Below, in pieces: positions 10,289-22,072 of a stretch of 64,000 nucleotides of DNA. Every line of letters begins with the position of its first letter. The first letter of the stretch is position 1. This DNA comes from Plotosus lineatus. Lineage: Eukaryota > Chordata > Actinopteri > Siluriformes > Plotosidae. Below the pieces are notes generated by a model. It was given only the letters and a program-made list of their open reading frames with translations, searched no databases and was not told the origin of the DNA. The position numbers and the translations under genes were made by a program. The stretch covers positions 17,529,848-17,593,847 of the forward strand of contig CM045737.1 of NCBI GenBank assembly GCA_024760905.1. Direction: 5' to 3'.

Positions 10289-12741
10289 ATGAGTCTAGGA
10301 CTGAGAGTGGGAACTTTGAATGTTGGAACTATGACAGGAAAAGGTAGAGAGCTGGCTGACATGATGCAGAGGAGGAAGGTGGACATACTGTGTGTTCAGG
10401 AGACCAGGTGGAAAGGTAGCAAGGCTAGGAGCTTAGGAGCAGGGTTTAAGCTGGTTTTTTATGGTGTGGATGGGAAGAGAAATGGAGTAGGAGTCATCTT
10501 GAAGGAGGGGTTTGTCAAGAATGTTCTAGAAGTGAAAAGACAGAGTGATGAGTCTCAAGTTAGAAATTGAAGGTGTGCTGTTCAATGTTGTTAGTGCTTA
10601 TGCCCCACAGGCAGGATGTGAGCTAGAAAAGAAGGAGAGATTCTGGAGTGAGTTAGATGAAGTGATGCAAAGTACCACTGGAGGTGAAAGAGTGGTCATT
10701 GGTGCAGACTTCAATGGACATGTTGGTGCAGGCAGCAGAGGGGACGAGGAAGTGATGGGCAGGTTTGGTATCCAGGACAGGAACACAGAAGGACAAATGT
10801 TGATAGATTTTGAAAAAGGGTGGAAATGGCTGTGGTGAATACTTTATTCCAGAAGAGACAGGACCATAGGGTGACTTATAAAAGCGGAGCTAGGAGCACA
10901 CAGGTAGACTACATCTTGTGTAGGCGATGTAATTTGAAGGAAGTCAGTGACTGCAAAGTAGTAGTGGGTGAGAGTGTTGCCAAACAGCATAGGATGGTGG
11001 TGTGCAGGATGATGCTGATGGTAAGAAATGTGAAGAAGGCAAAGGCAGAACAGAAGACAAAGTGGTGGAAGCTGAAAAAGGAAGAGTGTCGTGTTGTCTT
11101 CAAGGAGGAGTTGAAACAGGTTATGGGTGGTCAGGAAGTGCTTCCAGATGATTGGACAACTACAGCTAATGTGATCAGGGAGACTGGTAGGCGAGTACTT
11201 GGTGTGTCCTCTGGAAGAACAGTAGATAAGGAGACTTGGTGGTGGAATAAGGAAGTGCAGGAGTGTGTACAAAAGAAGAAGTTAGCTAAGAAGAAATGGG
11301 ACATAGAGAGGACCAAAGAGAGTAAACAGGAGTACAGGGAGACACAGCATAAGGCAAAAGTAGCGGTGTCAAAGGTCAAACAGAGGGTGTATGATGACTT
11401 GTATGCTAGGTTGGACAGTAAGGATGGAGAAAATGATTTATACAGGTTGGCACAGCAGAGAAATAGAGATGGGAAGGACATGCAGCAAGTCAGAGTGATG
11501 AAGGACAGGGTGGGAAATGTATTGACTGATGACAGAAGTGTGCTGGGAAGATGGAAAGAGTACTTTGAAGAGCTGATGAATGAGGAAAATGAGAGAGAGA
11601 AAAAGAGTAGAAGAGGTGACTGTTGAGGACCAGGAAGTAGCAAAGATTAGTCAGGGAGAAATGAGGAGGGCATTGAAGAGGATGAAGAGTGGAAAGGCAG
11701 TTGGTCCTGATGATATACCTGTGGAGGTATGGAAGTGTCTAGGAGAGGTAGCAGTAGATTTTCTGACAAGAACATTCAACAAGGTCTTAGAGAGTGAGAG
11801 GATGCTGGAGGAATGGAGACGTGTGCTTGTGCCCATTTTTAAGAACAAGGGAGACATGCAGAGTTGTGGCAACTACAGAGGGATAAAGTTGATGAGCCAT
11901 ACGATGAAGTTATGGGAAAGAATAGTGGAAGGTAGACTAAGGGCAGAGGGTCAGCATTTATGAACAACCGTTTGGTTTCATGCCAAGAAAGAGCACCACA
12001 GATGCAGTGTTTGCTTTGAGGATGTTAATAGAGAAGTACAGAGAAGGTAAGAGGGGGCTGCATTGTGCCTTTGTGGATCTGGAGAAAGCATATGACAGGG
12101 TGCCGATAGAGGAACTGTGGTATTGCATGAGGAAGTCTGGAGTGGCAGAGAAGTATGTTAGAGTAGTGCAGGACATGTATGAGAGATGTAAGACAGTGGT
12201 GAGGTGTGCTGTCGGTGTGACAGAAGAGATCAAGGTGGAGGTGGGACTGCATCAAGGGTCAGCTGAGCTCCTTCTTGTTTGCTATGGTGATGGACAGGCT
12301 GACAGACAAGGTTAGACACGAATCTCCATGGACTATGATGTTTGCAGATAACATTGTGATCTGTAGTGAGAGCAGAGAACAAGTGCAGAAAAATCTAGAG
12401 AGGTGGAGATATGCCCTGGAAAGGAGAGGAATGAAGGTTAGCCACAGTAAAACAGAATACATGTGTGTGAACAACAAGGACCCAAGAGGAACGGTGAGGT
12501 TACAGGGAGCAGAGATAAAGAAGGTGGAGGATTTTAAGTACTTAGGCTCAACAATCCAGAGCAATGGAGAGTGTGGAAAAGAGGTGAAGAAGCGTGTACA
12601 GGCAGGTTGGAATGGTTGGAGAAAAGTATCCGGTGTGATGTGTCAAAGTCAGAGAGGTTAGATTGAGATGGTTTGGACATGTACAGAGGAGGGATAGTGA
12701 GTATATTGATAGTAGGATGTTGAGGTTGGATCTACCAGGCA
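10289..12741 (+). mobile_element. RTE-1 LINE, long copy, 3' end lost
   Basis: An RTE-type (BovB-related by motif) non-LTR retrotransposon. It runs from the endonuclease start to a point just after the LPGR motif near 12741, where it is cut and joined to pogo-3 sequence. About 180 bp of the 3' end known from the other RTE-1 fragments is missing. A roughly 250-bp stretch of the RT C-terminal region is also deleted near 12645. No target duplication can be defined. Confidence 0.85.
10289..12741 (+). pseudogene. RTE-1 APE endonuclease/reverse transcriptase, dead
   Basis: The start at 10289 (MSLGLRVGTLNVGTM) begins the APE endonuclease, with QETRWKG at about 10400 and GADFNGHVG at about 10703. The linker with the WWWNKEVQE block is at 11240. 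The RT follows: GKAVGPDDIP near 11695, NYRGIKLMS near 11875, DLEKAYDRVP near 12080, and HQGSA near 12250. The catalytic FADD is FADN at 12341-12352. Frameshifts fall near 10543, 10817, 11600, 11955 and 12265. Host genes annotated as craniofacial development protein 2-like have the same N-terminal motifs, but everything here fits a dead LINE. Confidence 0.9.
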
Positions 12742-12859
12742 GAATGCCACAAAAATAAGGCCAATTATGCAAAAAGAAAAAACCTAAACAAACACACACA
12801 AAAAACCCCCAACCCAAAACCCCCAAACAAAACGACTTACATTTTTATGTGAGGTGCAC

Positions 12860-12863
<4 letters not shown>

Positions 12864-12920
<57 letters not shown>
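12864..12920. repeat. (TG)28 inside pogo-3
   Basis: Same element position as the (CA)n at 5500-5549, on the opposite strand, with the flank ATGTGAGGTGCACATCT shared. Confidence 0.95.
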
Positions 12921-12921
<1 letters not shown>

Positions 12922-13045
12922 AAGCGTCTGTATGTGTGTGTATTTATATTTTATTTATATACTTATGTATTATTTTTGAATGTTTAATTGCTATTATAAG
13001 CATTTATAGTGTTGAATATGTATTTGTTGATATTGTATACACATA

Positions 13046-13830
13046 CAGTAAAATCTCCGCTGACGAACGCTTAAGCTCACGAACTTTTCGCCTCTAGAAC
13101 ATTAAATTTGCGAGCATATAGTCTCTGCTGACGAACTAGTTTTCGGCGGACGAATCAAACCACGCGGTCGAACAGCGCCACGGTGGTGGCCACGAGAAGC
13201 TGACGCACGCTCATGGCGTCACAGTTCGTCACCCCCTTTCTTTAAATGCGGAAGTGGTTTGTGTTTGCTAGACATTTTGGACCATATTGAGTGTACTTTT
13301 GCTATTATGGGACCGAAAAAGACCCCACCACAGGCGGAGATCATTGAAAAACACGAACGAGGTGTGCGTTTGTGTGACTCAGCGTCCCAGTACCAGTACG
13401 CTAAGTCTACCATTGCTCCCATCCTTAAGAACAAGGAAGCTATTAAGGGTGCGTGTGTGGCTAAGGGTGTTTCCAAACAGTAGGCGTTTCCAAACAATCC
13501 TTCCAAACAGTAAGTCCCTCCCTCCTCCTCCCACTCCATTCCATCAAGCCATCAACTACCATCACAAAGGTAAATAAAACGACTTTATTATACAGTACAG
13601 TTTATTTCTTTAATTACAATACAATAGCACATTTATTATACATAAAATAAGGTATATTTTTGTGTAGTTTTAAGGCTTATTTAGTAGAAAATTATGTTTT
13701 ATGGGGACCTGGGAACGGATTATTCTCATTTTAATGGTTTCTTATGGGAAATAAATGTTCGGAAGACGAACTTTTCGCCTTACACACACTTTCTGGGAAC
13801 CAATTATGTTCGTGAGCAGAGGTATCACTG
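13046..13830 (+). mobile_element. pogo-1, internally deleted Tigger
   Basis: The ends are CAGTAAAATCTCCGCTGACG and ...GAGCAGAGGTATCACTG, flanked by TA at 13044-13045 and 13831-13832. Subterminal GACGAACTTTTCGCC-type motifs are inverted at both sides. The interior keeps only the first part of a pogo transposase. Promoter-like TGACGCA and GGCGTCAC lie upstream of the start. Confidence 0.85.
13307..13483 (+). pseudogene. Truncated Tigger/pogo transposase, DNA-binding part
   Basis: An open 58-codon frame from ATG 13307 to the stop at 13481-13483. It resembles the CENP-B N-terminal helix-turn-helix of pogo transposases (PKKTP, IIEKHERGVRLCD, STIAPILKNKEAIKG). This domain binds the transposon ends. 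The second CENP-B-type domain and the DDE nuclease are missing, so the product could bind DNA but not cut it. No expression evidence exists in the sequence. Confidence 0.75.
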
Positions 13831-14046
13831 TACTTGTACGTATATGTCAGTCAAGGTGGTCGATCCTACTTTGCGAAATTCGACAGTCACGGGGGGATCT
13901 CGGTCCCAATTAACTGCATAAAGTGAGGGACCCCTGTATATCAAAATGAAAAAAATATTTGGTTGTGTTTTATTTAAAGCCAGGATATACAGAGGTGAGT
14001 TCTACGTGTACATTGAAGGTCTTTTGACACTGAGGTGTGTGTGTTT

Positions 14047-14390
14047 TCTTTTCCTTTCGGTTGTTCCCTTTCAGGGGTCACCATAGCAAATTATCTGCCT
14101 CCATCTTTATGGAATTCATATGAAATAATTCACATATTCGATTTGGCATAGGTTTTTACATCGGATGCTCTTCCTGACACAATTCTTTAGCAAGGGACAG
14201 AAACACGTTGACAGCTATGCAGCTACTCTTTACGAAAGTCAGCAATGGTTCTTTTACATGAACCTCTCACCATAGACAGTGAGAGACATGGCTGCACTTT
14301 GGGGGGACAGTGACAACCTTATGGAGAGTGGAACTCGAACCCCCAACCTTAGGATCAGCGATCCAGTGACCTTTACCACCAGGCCACTGC
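14047..14390 (-). mobile_element. SINE-A with RTE-type tail
   Basis: Minus strand. The RTE-like tail is at 14047-14110 (CTTTTCCTTTCGGTTGTTCC, AGGGGTCACCATAGCAAAT), the body AAAGTCAGCAATGGTTCTTT at about 14237, and the tRNA-like head with B-box complement AACTCGAACCCCCAACC at 14332. The head ends near 14390. Nearly full length. Confidence 0.8.
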
Positions 14391-14592
14391 TGCTGTGTGT
14401 GTGATTAATTTGTGCAGTACGTAATTTATGACTATGAACACTTGCACATCAAATATATTGTGCAAAAAAATGTGATGTTAATTTTCTGACCTTATTCACA
14501 CATGGAACGTATTTAAGAAACCAATGCATTGTCTCTTGAAATACAACACTTGCATATCACAGTTGATGGACGATTGCAGAAATTTGGGTTTA

Positions 14593-15159
14593 CAGTGGTA
14601 CCTCTCCTTACGAAATTAATCCGTTCCAGAGCCTTTTTCTTTCCCTGGATTTTCCAGAAGTAGAACAGCATGTGACGCATCAAATAACGTGGAAAACGCG
14701 TGATTCGTTCCAAGGCCCCAAATACTACCCTTTAAAAATTATAAAAGCATTCCTTTTAAGGTACTTACTTCATGTTGACCATGTCTTCTTAGCAGAGTTA
14801 TAATCTTACAAATGTTTCGGCAAGGTTCAAAGCCTGAGCCAAAAAATAAAGTTGCAATAAGCACACTCAAAAAACACATGAGCTGCTCCTCAAGGGAGCT
14901 GCGTCATCCCTCCTAGCCAATGGGAGGCCAGTGGGGCGGGATGTTGGGAGATAGCCAATGGGAGGCCAGCGGGGCGGGATGGTGGGACATGTAGTCAGTG
15001 GGAGAGCAAGTCGTGCATTGTTTGAATGTTTGAATGGCGCGTTTGGCATGTTTCATAAGGAGAACTTGTTTCGTATACAGAGACAAAAAATTTAGGAAAA
15101 TGTTTTTCGTAAACTGGATTTTTCGTATTCTGGGACTATCGTAAGGTGAGGTACCACTG
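14593..15159 (-). mobile_element. pogo-2 element, copy 1
   Basis: The ends are CAGTGGTACCTCTCCTTACG and GTAAGGTGAGGTACCACTG, with TA on both sides. It carries two 56-70 bp units holding AGCCAAT, TGCGTCA and GGGGCGGG (14896-14990). The orientation is taken from copy 3, where the transposase start follows the unit array. No transposase remains. Confidence 0.85.
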
Positions 15160-15881
15160 TATTTTTGTATGCGTTGTTTTATGATCTTTTTGACAAAAGC
15201 AGCATAACAAAGACAACAATTTTGAAGAGTGGTTTGCGGTCATTCTAATACAGGTCTGAAAGTGAATGTTTCAACTTCTGGACTAAGCAGTAAAATGCTC
15301 CGTGTGTTTGGGTTTTTCTCAGGACAGTACATACACAAAATCTCCCCTTTTTTCTGTTTATTTATATGGAAGCGTCAGAGCAAAGTGGAGGTTCAGTCAC
15401 ATTTTGAGTTAAAACATATGTATCCTACCGAGTACCAGCAAAAAGTAAGTGATGTGCTAACCACTACAAATAAAATGACCGCTATAAACATTTAATGGTA
15501 AATCCCCAAAGGGCGGCATGGTGGCCACAGGTGACAATGATTTGCTCTTAGGTGTGTATGGTTATGATTTCCTGTGTGTGTGTGTGTGTGTGTGTGTTGG
15601 TCCTGAGATGATCTGTGTACTCCACATCTGTCCAGATTCAGCTCAAATAGAGCTTCCCTGCCACAATAATAGGATTAAGCAGATCGGCAAATAGAGGAGT
15701 GCATTCAACTTTTTTTCTTTCTTGCTTTCATCCTTTTGCTTTATTTATTCTTGTCATGTTGTATGACAAATTTTCTTGATAGTGATCCTCCAATTAAATG
15801 ACACAATGTACAGAAATTAAAATAAATATTTTATAAATAAATATTAAATTGATTTTATTTTCATTGGAAAGTAATAATCGG
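15160..15881. other. Single-copy spacer with (TG)n
   Basis: A short (TG)13 lies at 15572-15598. Nothing else was recognised. Confidence 0.5.
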
Positions 15882-16190
15882 GCAGTGGTGACCTAGTGGT
15901 ATAGAGCAGTGGATCACTGATCCTAAGGTTGGGGGTTCGAGTCCCACTCTATACAAGGTTGTCACTGTACCCAGAGTGCAACTAACTGGGTTATCAAAGG
16001 CCGGCCATGTCGCTCACTGTCTCTGGTATGAGGTTCATGTAAAACAACCATTGCTGACTTTCGACAAGAGTAGCTGCATCGCCGTCAGCGAGAAGTCCAG
16101 GGTGTATGCTGCCCTCGCCCGGAGTCAGCTGGGATGGGCGCCAGCCTCCCTGCGACCCTAATTAGGATTAAGCAGTTACAGAAAATGAAC
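15882..16190 (+). mobile_element. SINE-A with tail L
   Basis: The head GGCAGTGGTGACCTAGTGGT (A-box) and GGGTTCGAGTCCCACTCT (B-box) are followed by the family body (AACTGGGTTATCAAAGGCCG, CATTGCTGACTTTCGACAAG). The tail is GATGGGCGCCAGCCTCCCTG...CCTAATTAGGATTAAGCAG, the SINE-C type and not the RTE type. Possible imperfect target copies are TGGAAAGTAATAAT and TGGAAGGTAAATATAAT. Confidence 0.85.
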
Positions 16191-16496
16191 TGGAAGGTAA
16201 ATATAATGTGTCATTAAAGCTTGTATAAGATCCATACTCTGACCTTATAAAGCACTGTTGTGCTTTTGACAGCAATTTTAGCTTGGCTATGTTTTTTTTT
16301 TTTTTTCTCTTCTTTTTTAAGCTTGATCTCATTCATGTAAATGTGTATGAAAATCATTCGTACTGGCTCTTAAAACTTCATTTACATAAGATCCAACTAC
16401 ATTACCCTCACACATTCAGATTTGTAAGAATTTTTGATTTAGATCATGTAATGCTGTAGGGAATAATGTATGCTCTCTGTAGTGCTTTACTTCACA

Positions 16497-16566
16497 TTTA
16501 CTGTACATTTACAGCAATTAGCAGACGCTCTTATCCCGCGCGAGTTAAAGAAGTGCTTCAAAGTCA
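16497..16566 (-). mobile_element. SINE-D tail fragment
   Basis: CATTTACTGTACATTTACAG then TTAGCAGACGCTCTTATCCC is the reverse complement of the SINE-D 3' end (GATAAGAGCGTCTGC...). A 5'-truncated piece. Confidence 0.65.
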
Positions 16567-16576
16567 CTATCCGTGA

Positions 16577-18093
16577 CACTGCCCTCTATAATTATTGCCA
16601 TCCCGGTTAAGATATGTTCTTCAGCTTCTAATAAATTCAGGTTTTTTCTAAATAATATTAGGACCACAATGAAAAAAGGCAAATCCAAACTTTAATTCAA
16701 GTGCATTTCCTCACTTGGAAAAATATCCCACATTAAGAAATAATTATTTTACATCAAATTATGTGTGCCACAATTATTAGCGCCCCTGATGTTAATACTT
16801 TGTACAACCCGCTTTTGCCAACAAAACAACACCTAATCTTCTCGTATAATGTTTTATAAGACGGGAGAATACAGAAAGAGGGATTTTGGACCATTCCTCT
16901 TTGCACAGTCTTTTTAAATCATCCAGCAACCTGGTCCTCTCCTCTGCAGTCTCCTCTCCAGCTCACTCGGCACGTTTTCAATGGGGTTGAGGTCTGGAGA
17001 CTGAGATGACCAGGGAAAAGATTGATTCTGGGTCTGGTGAACCAGTTCTGTGTAGATTTGGCCACATGTTTAGGGTCATTATATTGCTGAGAGACCCAGT
17101 GACGACTCATCTTCAACTTTCGGGCAGAGGTCATCAGATGTTGATTTCAAATGTCCTGGTATTTCAAAGCACTACAATCCCACCACATCACCGATCATTA
17201 ACCCAAGCACAGTGGGCATAAGGTGCTGCTTCTCTGCATATTCTTCTTTTGTGTTCTGCCATACCCACACAGAGTAGTTGTTGCTAAAGATCTCTGTCTT
17301 GGTCTCCTCTGACCAAAGTACACAGTCTCAGTTGAAATCCCATTACTGCTTAGCAAACTGCAGACCTTTGTAGTTATGATTGTTCGTGAGAAAAGTCTTT
17401 TTCCGTGCATGCCTCTTAAACAGCTTGTTGACATGTAGATGGAGCTTGATGACTGTTTTGGAGACTTTGTGACCCCAAGAAGCTACCATTTGTTGAAATT
17501 CTTAACAGTGAGCTTTGGAGAACTTTTTATTTCTCTTAACTTCCTCCTCACTGTGCGTGGTGGCAAAATAACCTTGTCCTTGTACAGGCTTGTTTATCAC
17601 TGTTCCAGTTGTCTTAAACTTCTTAAGGATTCCTCTGACAGTAGATATGGGCAGGTGCAGGGGAGCAGCTATGTTTTGTAGCCATTCCCTGACTTGTGAA
17701 GGTCGACACACATCTGCCTTACTTGAATGGTGTATTCCTTTGTCTTTCCCATGTTGAAGAGTGGATCAGAGAAATAGTTTCTGTGCCACATCATATTTAT
17801 GCCCCAAGGAAACCAGAAGTGATGCACTAATAAATAAATGTTGAGAGATACTCTGATCAGCTTTGTAAGGTATTTTAATTACTTTTTTTCCTTTGAATTG
17901 TTAGGGGTTCCAATAATTGTGGAACATGCCATTTTTTGAAAAAAAATTTTAGTCAGGGATTTTAAAAATTCACTTGAGTTGAAGGTTACATTTTTCTACA
18001 ATTTTCAGTGTGAGAGTATCTTCTGCAATAAAAGTTATTTTATGACTTTTAACACATCTTCAAAAGGGGTGCCAATAATTATGAAGGTCAGTG
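16577..18093 (-). mobile_element. Tc1-like element b, full length, decayed
   Basis: The left end CACTGCCCTCTATAATTATT and the right end AATAATTATGAAGGTCAGTG are inverted. TA follows on the right, and the left TA has changed to GA. The 1.5 kb length is typical of Tc1. It contains a transposase relic on the minus strand. Confidence 0.85.
16920..17752 (-). pseudogene. Tc1-like transposase relic (element b)
   Basis: Translation on the minus strand starts at ATG 17752. The paired-like DNA-binding region shows STVRGILKKFKTTGTV at about 17620. The catalytic core shows QQYNDPKHVAKST near 17060, where the usual QQDNDPKH has D to Y at the second catalytic position. The frame breaks several times. It cannot encode an active enzyme. 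Confidence 0.8.
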
Positions 18094-18179
18094 TATTCTT
18101 ATACTGGCTTATTATAACACAGACTTGGTATACCATCAATCAAACTCAGTCTGTAGGTGTTGTGGGTTTTTTTTTTTCT

Positions 18180-19142
18180 TTGTGTATGTGTAAAGCACAG
18201 TGCTAATCTAAGTACTGCCAAAAAGGGTAGGTTTTCAAACGCCGTGTGAAGACACCCAGTAGCTCTGCTGTCTGAACATCCAGAGGAAGTTCATTCCACC
18301 ACATTGAAGCTACAGAGAGGAGTTTAGATGCGTTTTCTCTTGTCCCTTGGGAGAGGGAGGGACCAGTCTAGCAGTGCTGAAGGATCTGCGAGAAACGCGA
18401 TGCAGTGCAAGTTGTGATAAGTGCTTTGAGGTAGGAAGATGTGGGTCCATTTATGGCTTTGTAGGCAAACATTTGTGTATTAAATCTAATGTGAGCAGCT
18501 ACAGGAATCCATTGGAGAGATTGTACATGTGGTGTGGAAAGTTTGGGAAGGTTGAGAAACAAGCCATGCAACTACTTTCTGGATCAGCTGCGGAGGTTGA
18601 ATATCACTCAAAGGTAGATCTGCCAGGAGTAAGTTGTAGTAGTCTAGTTTTGTGATGACAAAGCATTGAACAAGTATCTGAGTGGCCTTAGTGGAAACAA
18701 ATGGAGGAAACCATCAGATATTAAAGAGGAGAAATTGACATGATCGAGAAAGATTAGTGATATAAGAAGAGAAGGATGGGCAATTGTCCATGGTTACACC
18801 AAGGCTTCATGCAGTGCCTAAAGGATCGATCACAGCATTGTCCACGGAGATTGCAAGATCTTGATCTGGGGATCAGTCAGCTAGGATGAAGAGCAATACA
18901 TTCTTGCTGGGATTAAGCCTCAGATGGTGAGCTTCCATCCATGACGAGATACTTGCCAGACATGCGGAGATCTGGGCAGTAGCAACAGTGTCTGGGGGAG
19001 GAAAAGAAAGAACAACTTGAGTGTCATCTGCATAGTAGTGTTATAAGAACCCATGTGAGGATATGACATCACTGAGGGTCCTAGTATAAAGAGAAAACAG
19101 AAGTGGACCAAGAAAGGATCCCTGGGGAACAATAGTGGAAAA
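18180..19142 (-). mobile_element. CR1/L2-like LINE, 5'-truncated
   Basis: The minus strand gives, in mixed frames, the reverse transcriptase core of a CR1/L2 group LINE (Rex1/Babar or L2 relatives): PQGS and [15 protein letters not shown] at 19130-19085, YYADDTQ near 19020, LVQCFVITKLDYYN near 18660, and the C-terminal WWNELPLDVQTAELLGVF at about 18250. Stops interrupt it (one just before YYADD). The upstream endonuclease and half of the RT are missing. Confidence 0.8.
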
Positions 19143-19239
19143 TCGATGTGGAGAAGATGTGGATCATCTCATAGGAGCAACCTTCTAGTAAATAAACAAT
19201 CCATTACCATGCTGCACCACAAATGCCTAGAGTCCTCTG

Positions 19240-19528
19240 CTGTGGGTTTCCTCTGGGTGCTCTGTTTTCTTTTAAGACTAAAGACATGTAGATTGTGTCA
19301 ACCCACTCTTCTAAACTCCCCATAGATATAAAAGTTGTTTTCTATTATGTTAACACTTCAGTCGACTGGAGACTTATTCAGGGTATACCATGCCTTTCAC
19401 TCTTAGATGAGTTGGTGGAGATCCCATTTGAGATGAGGCAAAATAGATGTAAATATCTCCTCCAGATAAAGTGGTATGGATGGTTGAATGGTGTGATAGA
19501 TGGGTGGATGGTTGGATAGATGGATATT
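19240..19528 (+). mobile_element. Diverged SINE-C fragment
   Basis: GGTTTCCTCTGGGTGCTCTG, AAGACATGTAGATTGTGTC and a TTATTCAGGGTATACCATGC block follow SINE-C order. It ends in a (GGAT)n-like tail near 19528 typical of this tail class. Confidence 0.55.
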
Positions 19529-19979
19529 TCATTGTAGCCCTATGAAGAACATCACCAAAGTCTCATTTATCTGCCAACATTAAGCACAAACATTAAGCAC
19601 AAACCTAGAAATTGAACTCGTTCCCAAAGCCTCTAATTTGTGAGCTAAATAATATAAAGTCAAAGCTTAGTTAAAAACAATAAACTTCTCATAAGAGTGT
19701 GGATTAATTAAAAAAAAAAGATTTTAGAGAGGACATCTGGTTTAGTTTAGTCCTTGATTCTTCAGCCTGAGCAGCTTTGGCTATTTTTAACAAGCATATT
19801 AAAATAAAATGAAAACAAGTTAGTGCTGCTGGATTGTTTTGTCTATGATGCCACATGCAATCCCCTTTCAGACGCATTGGACTCTTATCTCTGCTGCTGT
19901 CTATGCAGAGCTGGAGCTCATTTTATCTTGCAGGAATATGGGCATCAGAAGGAAGGAGAGTCAAGAATGAAGAGGTGAA

Positions 19980-19984
<5 letters not shown>

Positions 19985-20026
<42 letters not shown>

Positions 20027-20044
20027 GTGGTGGTGGTGGGGGGG
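19985..20044. repeat. (TG)18 followed by (GGT)n
   Basis: TG array at 19985-20020, then TATGTGGTGGTGGTGGTGG and a G-run up to 20044. A (C)15 lies at 20143-20157. Confidence 0.9.
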
Positions 20045-21241
20045 TTATTTCAGAGAGGAGTGCAGGTGCTTCCCCTTCTCCTGGCCTCCTCCCTGCAGTG
20101 TCTGGTCTTCCTCGGCTTTGCAGAACAGCTGCCTCATGTCAACCCCCCCCCCCCCCCTCACTTCTAGTCCCATCTATCCAATAACCGTCCTCCCTTCTAC
20201 AGATCACCATTAGCAGCAGCTCATCGTTTTTCAATTCTGTGTCTGTCTTACACACAGCCTACTATGTCCTAACTAGAGAAGATTTTGAGAGAAAAGACAT
20301 TTTCCCCCAACTCCCACACATTCCCTTGCTAATACTGAGTGTTCCCTTAGAGAGACATGCCCTGAATTCATCAGGCTTCTCGGGAGCCTTGAAAACATTC
20401 CCCCATTTGCTCTTTCAGCTATTCCTCCCGCGACTTTGATCTGAGCGAGATTGACCAAAGCACAGCACAACAAGCGCATCCCACACCAGCTCTCGGCAGT
20501 CACACCAACCGCCAGTGGCCATTATTCAATTAATGCAAGTCCCAAAAGACCAGAGGAAGTGCAGTGGCAGCTATAATGTACTCATCATAAAGGTCTCTAG
20601 GCCAGTGAAAATTGGTTTAATTTATGTAATTTTTATGTATCCGTGAATAATGTTTGATTTAAACAGTGATATTAGGCATACTGTTTGAATCTGCACTTAA
20701 GCACACCTCATTACACTTTCTGATGTATACCCTCAGGGCAAGCACCATAGCGTGAGGATTAAATTCCAAACTATATTTTTAATGAACTCTTTTCTCATTA
20801 CTTGACTTATAAGACACTTTCAGAACACAATTCTAAAGCACAAGCACAGACGACACACATACCCACACATACAAATGCAAATGTTTCCATCTATGCCTTT
20901 GGGGATTAATATCATAAGCCGGATTTGCATGAATAGATTCAAATGCAGATTGAATTGAATTCAGATTGATGCAGGTGAAGAATTTGTTGTCCAATGACCA
21001 GGTTCAATTTTTTTTTTTTTTCTCTGGCTGAATGTACGAGTTTAATCATGATCATCAAATGGCATTTGAATGACAGGACCTTTTCTTTGGAAATGAATAG
21101 TGTATACAGGGGAGAATGTTCCGTGGAAGGGCACCCGGGGCTTATTATAAATAGCCAACTATTAGCGTGGCTTTCCTTTTTCAAACACTCTTTTCTGCAT
21201 TAGTGAGGATTCTGAGAAAAGTGTAGAAGAAATGGTTGATC

Positions 21242-21267
21242 CATCATCATCATCATCATCATCATCA
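21242..21267. repeat. (CAT)n microsatellite
   Basis: Pure CAT/ATC trinucleotide run. Confidence 0.95.
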
Positions 21268-21796
21268 ATGTTTTATCCATGCTCAAGTTTGAAACAAGGA
21301 CACAATTTGTTTGTTCTTCCTCCCTGGAAATCAGCCCTGGATTGCTGATGTACAAGGTTCAGGCAGCACTGGGATCTAAGCATGCACTCTGTGTCGAACT
21401 ATTTGTATTGTTAGCACTGCTGAATGGGGCCATCTGCCCGCTGCCTGCTGATGGCTGTCTAGGCTCGTTGTTTTTCAACAATAAGGACATGAGGTCTGGT
21501 TTTGTGGCCAGGCGTCACGATGGACAATAGAAAAGAGTGGCGATCTAGCAGCAGGGTAATGGAACCCTGATCCTACAGGCACACTCGGTAAACACCAGTG
21601 CTGATAAACGCTTCACACCCTGATTAGCCTGGCAGGCAAGAACAATGTCAATGATGCTAATTACTGTGCACCGCATGCACAAAACAAACATGTGCGTTCT
21701 CTGAGATACAGATACAGACACAAAAACAAGTCAGATATGCACAGGGTCTCTCTCTGTGAATTAGGTATCAAGGAACTGGCATCATGGCATACACAT

Positions 21797-21797
<1 letters not shown>

Positions 21798-21878
<81 letters not shown>
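21798..21878. repeat. (TA)n microsatellite
   Basis: A TA array interrupted once by TAAATATAAATA. Confidence 0.95.
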
Positions 21879-21880
<2 letters not shown>

Positions 21881-22072
21881 TCCATACTTTACTATATCAG
21901 CACATAGGCAAATAGGGCATTTTTAGCCCTCACTTTTTATTCTATCAAACAGCTCAGCCATTTTCAAAATCTCTTGTGTAATCTCTTGACTCTGGGTTCC
22001 AAAGCAAGGCTGGATTGTACTTCTGCTCCTCCTATCCTCATATCAGTCAGACAGCATGAGTGCTGCTCTTCA

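Larger units (their letters stand above)
12742..13936 (-). mobile_element. pogo-3 MITE, copy 2, truncated and split by a Tigger
   Basis: Minus-strand pogo-3: interior ATGCCACAAAAATAAGGCCA at 12742, a (TG)n at 12864-12920, and the terminal AAGTGAGGGACCCCTG ending at 13936 before TA. About 130 bp of the other end is absent where it meets RTE-1. A pogo-1 Tigger (13046-13830) is inserted at a TA within it, because AT-rich pogo-3 sequence resumes on both sides. Confidence 0.75.

Noticed and set aside
10289..10570. Host gene similar to craniofacial development protein 2
   Set aside because: The motifs are shared because that annotation derives from RTE-type endonucleases. Here the frame continues into a broken reverse transcriptase, so it is a LINE.
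11131..11643. A 170-codon minus-strand frame
   Set aside because: It is the antisense shadow of the RTE-1 linker region.
18347..18655. A 102-codon plus-strand frame
   Set aside because: It is antisense to the CR1/L2-like reverse transcriptase and has no domain of its own.
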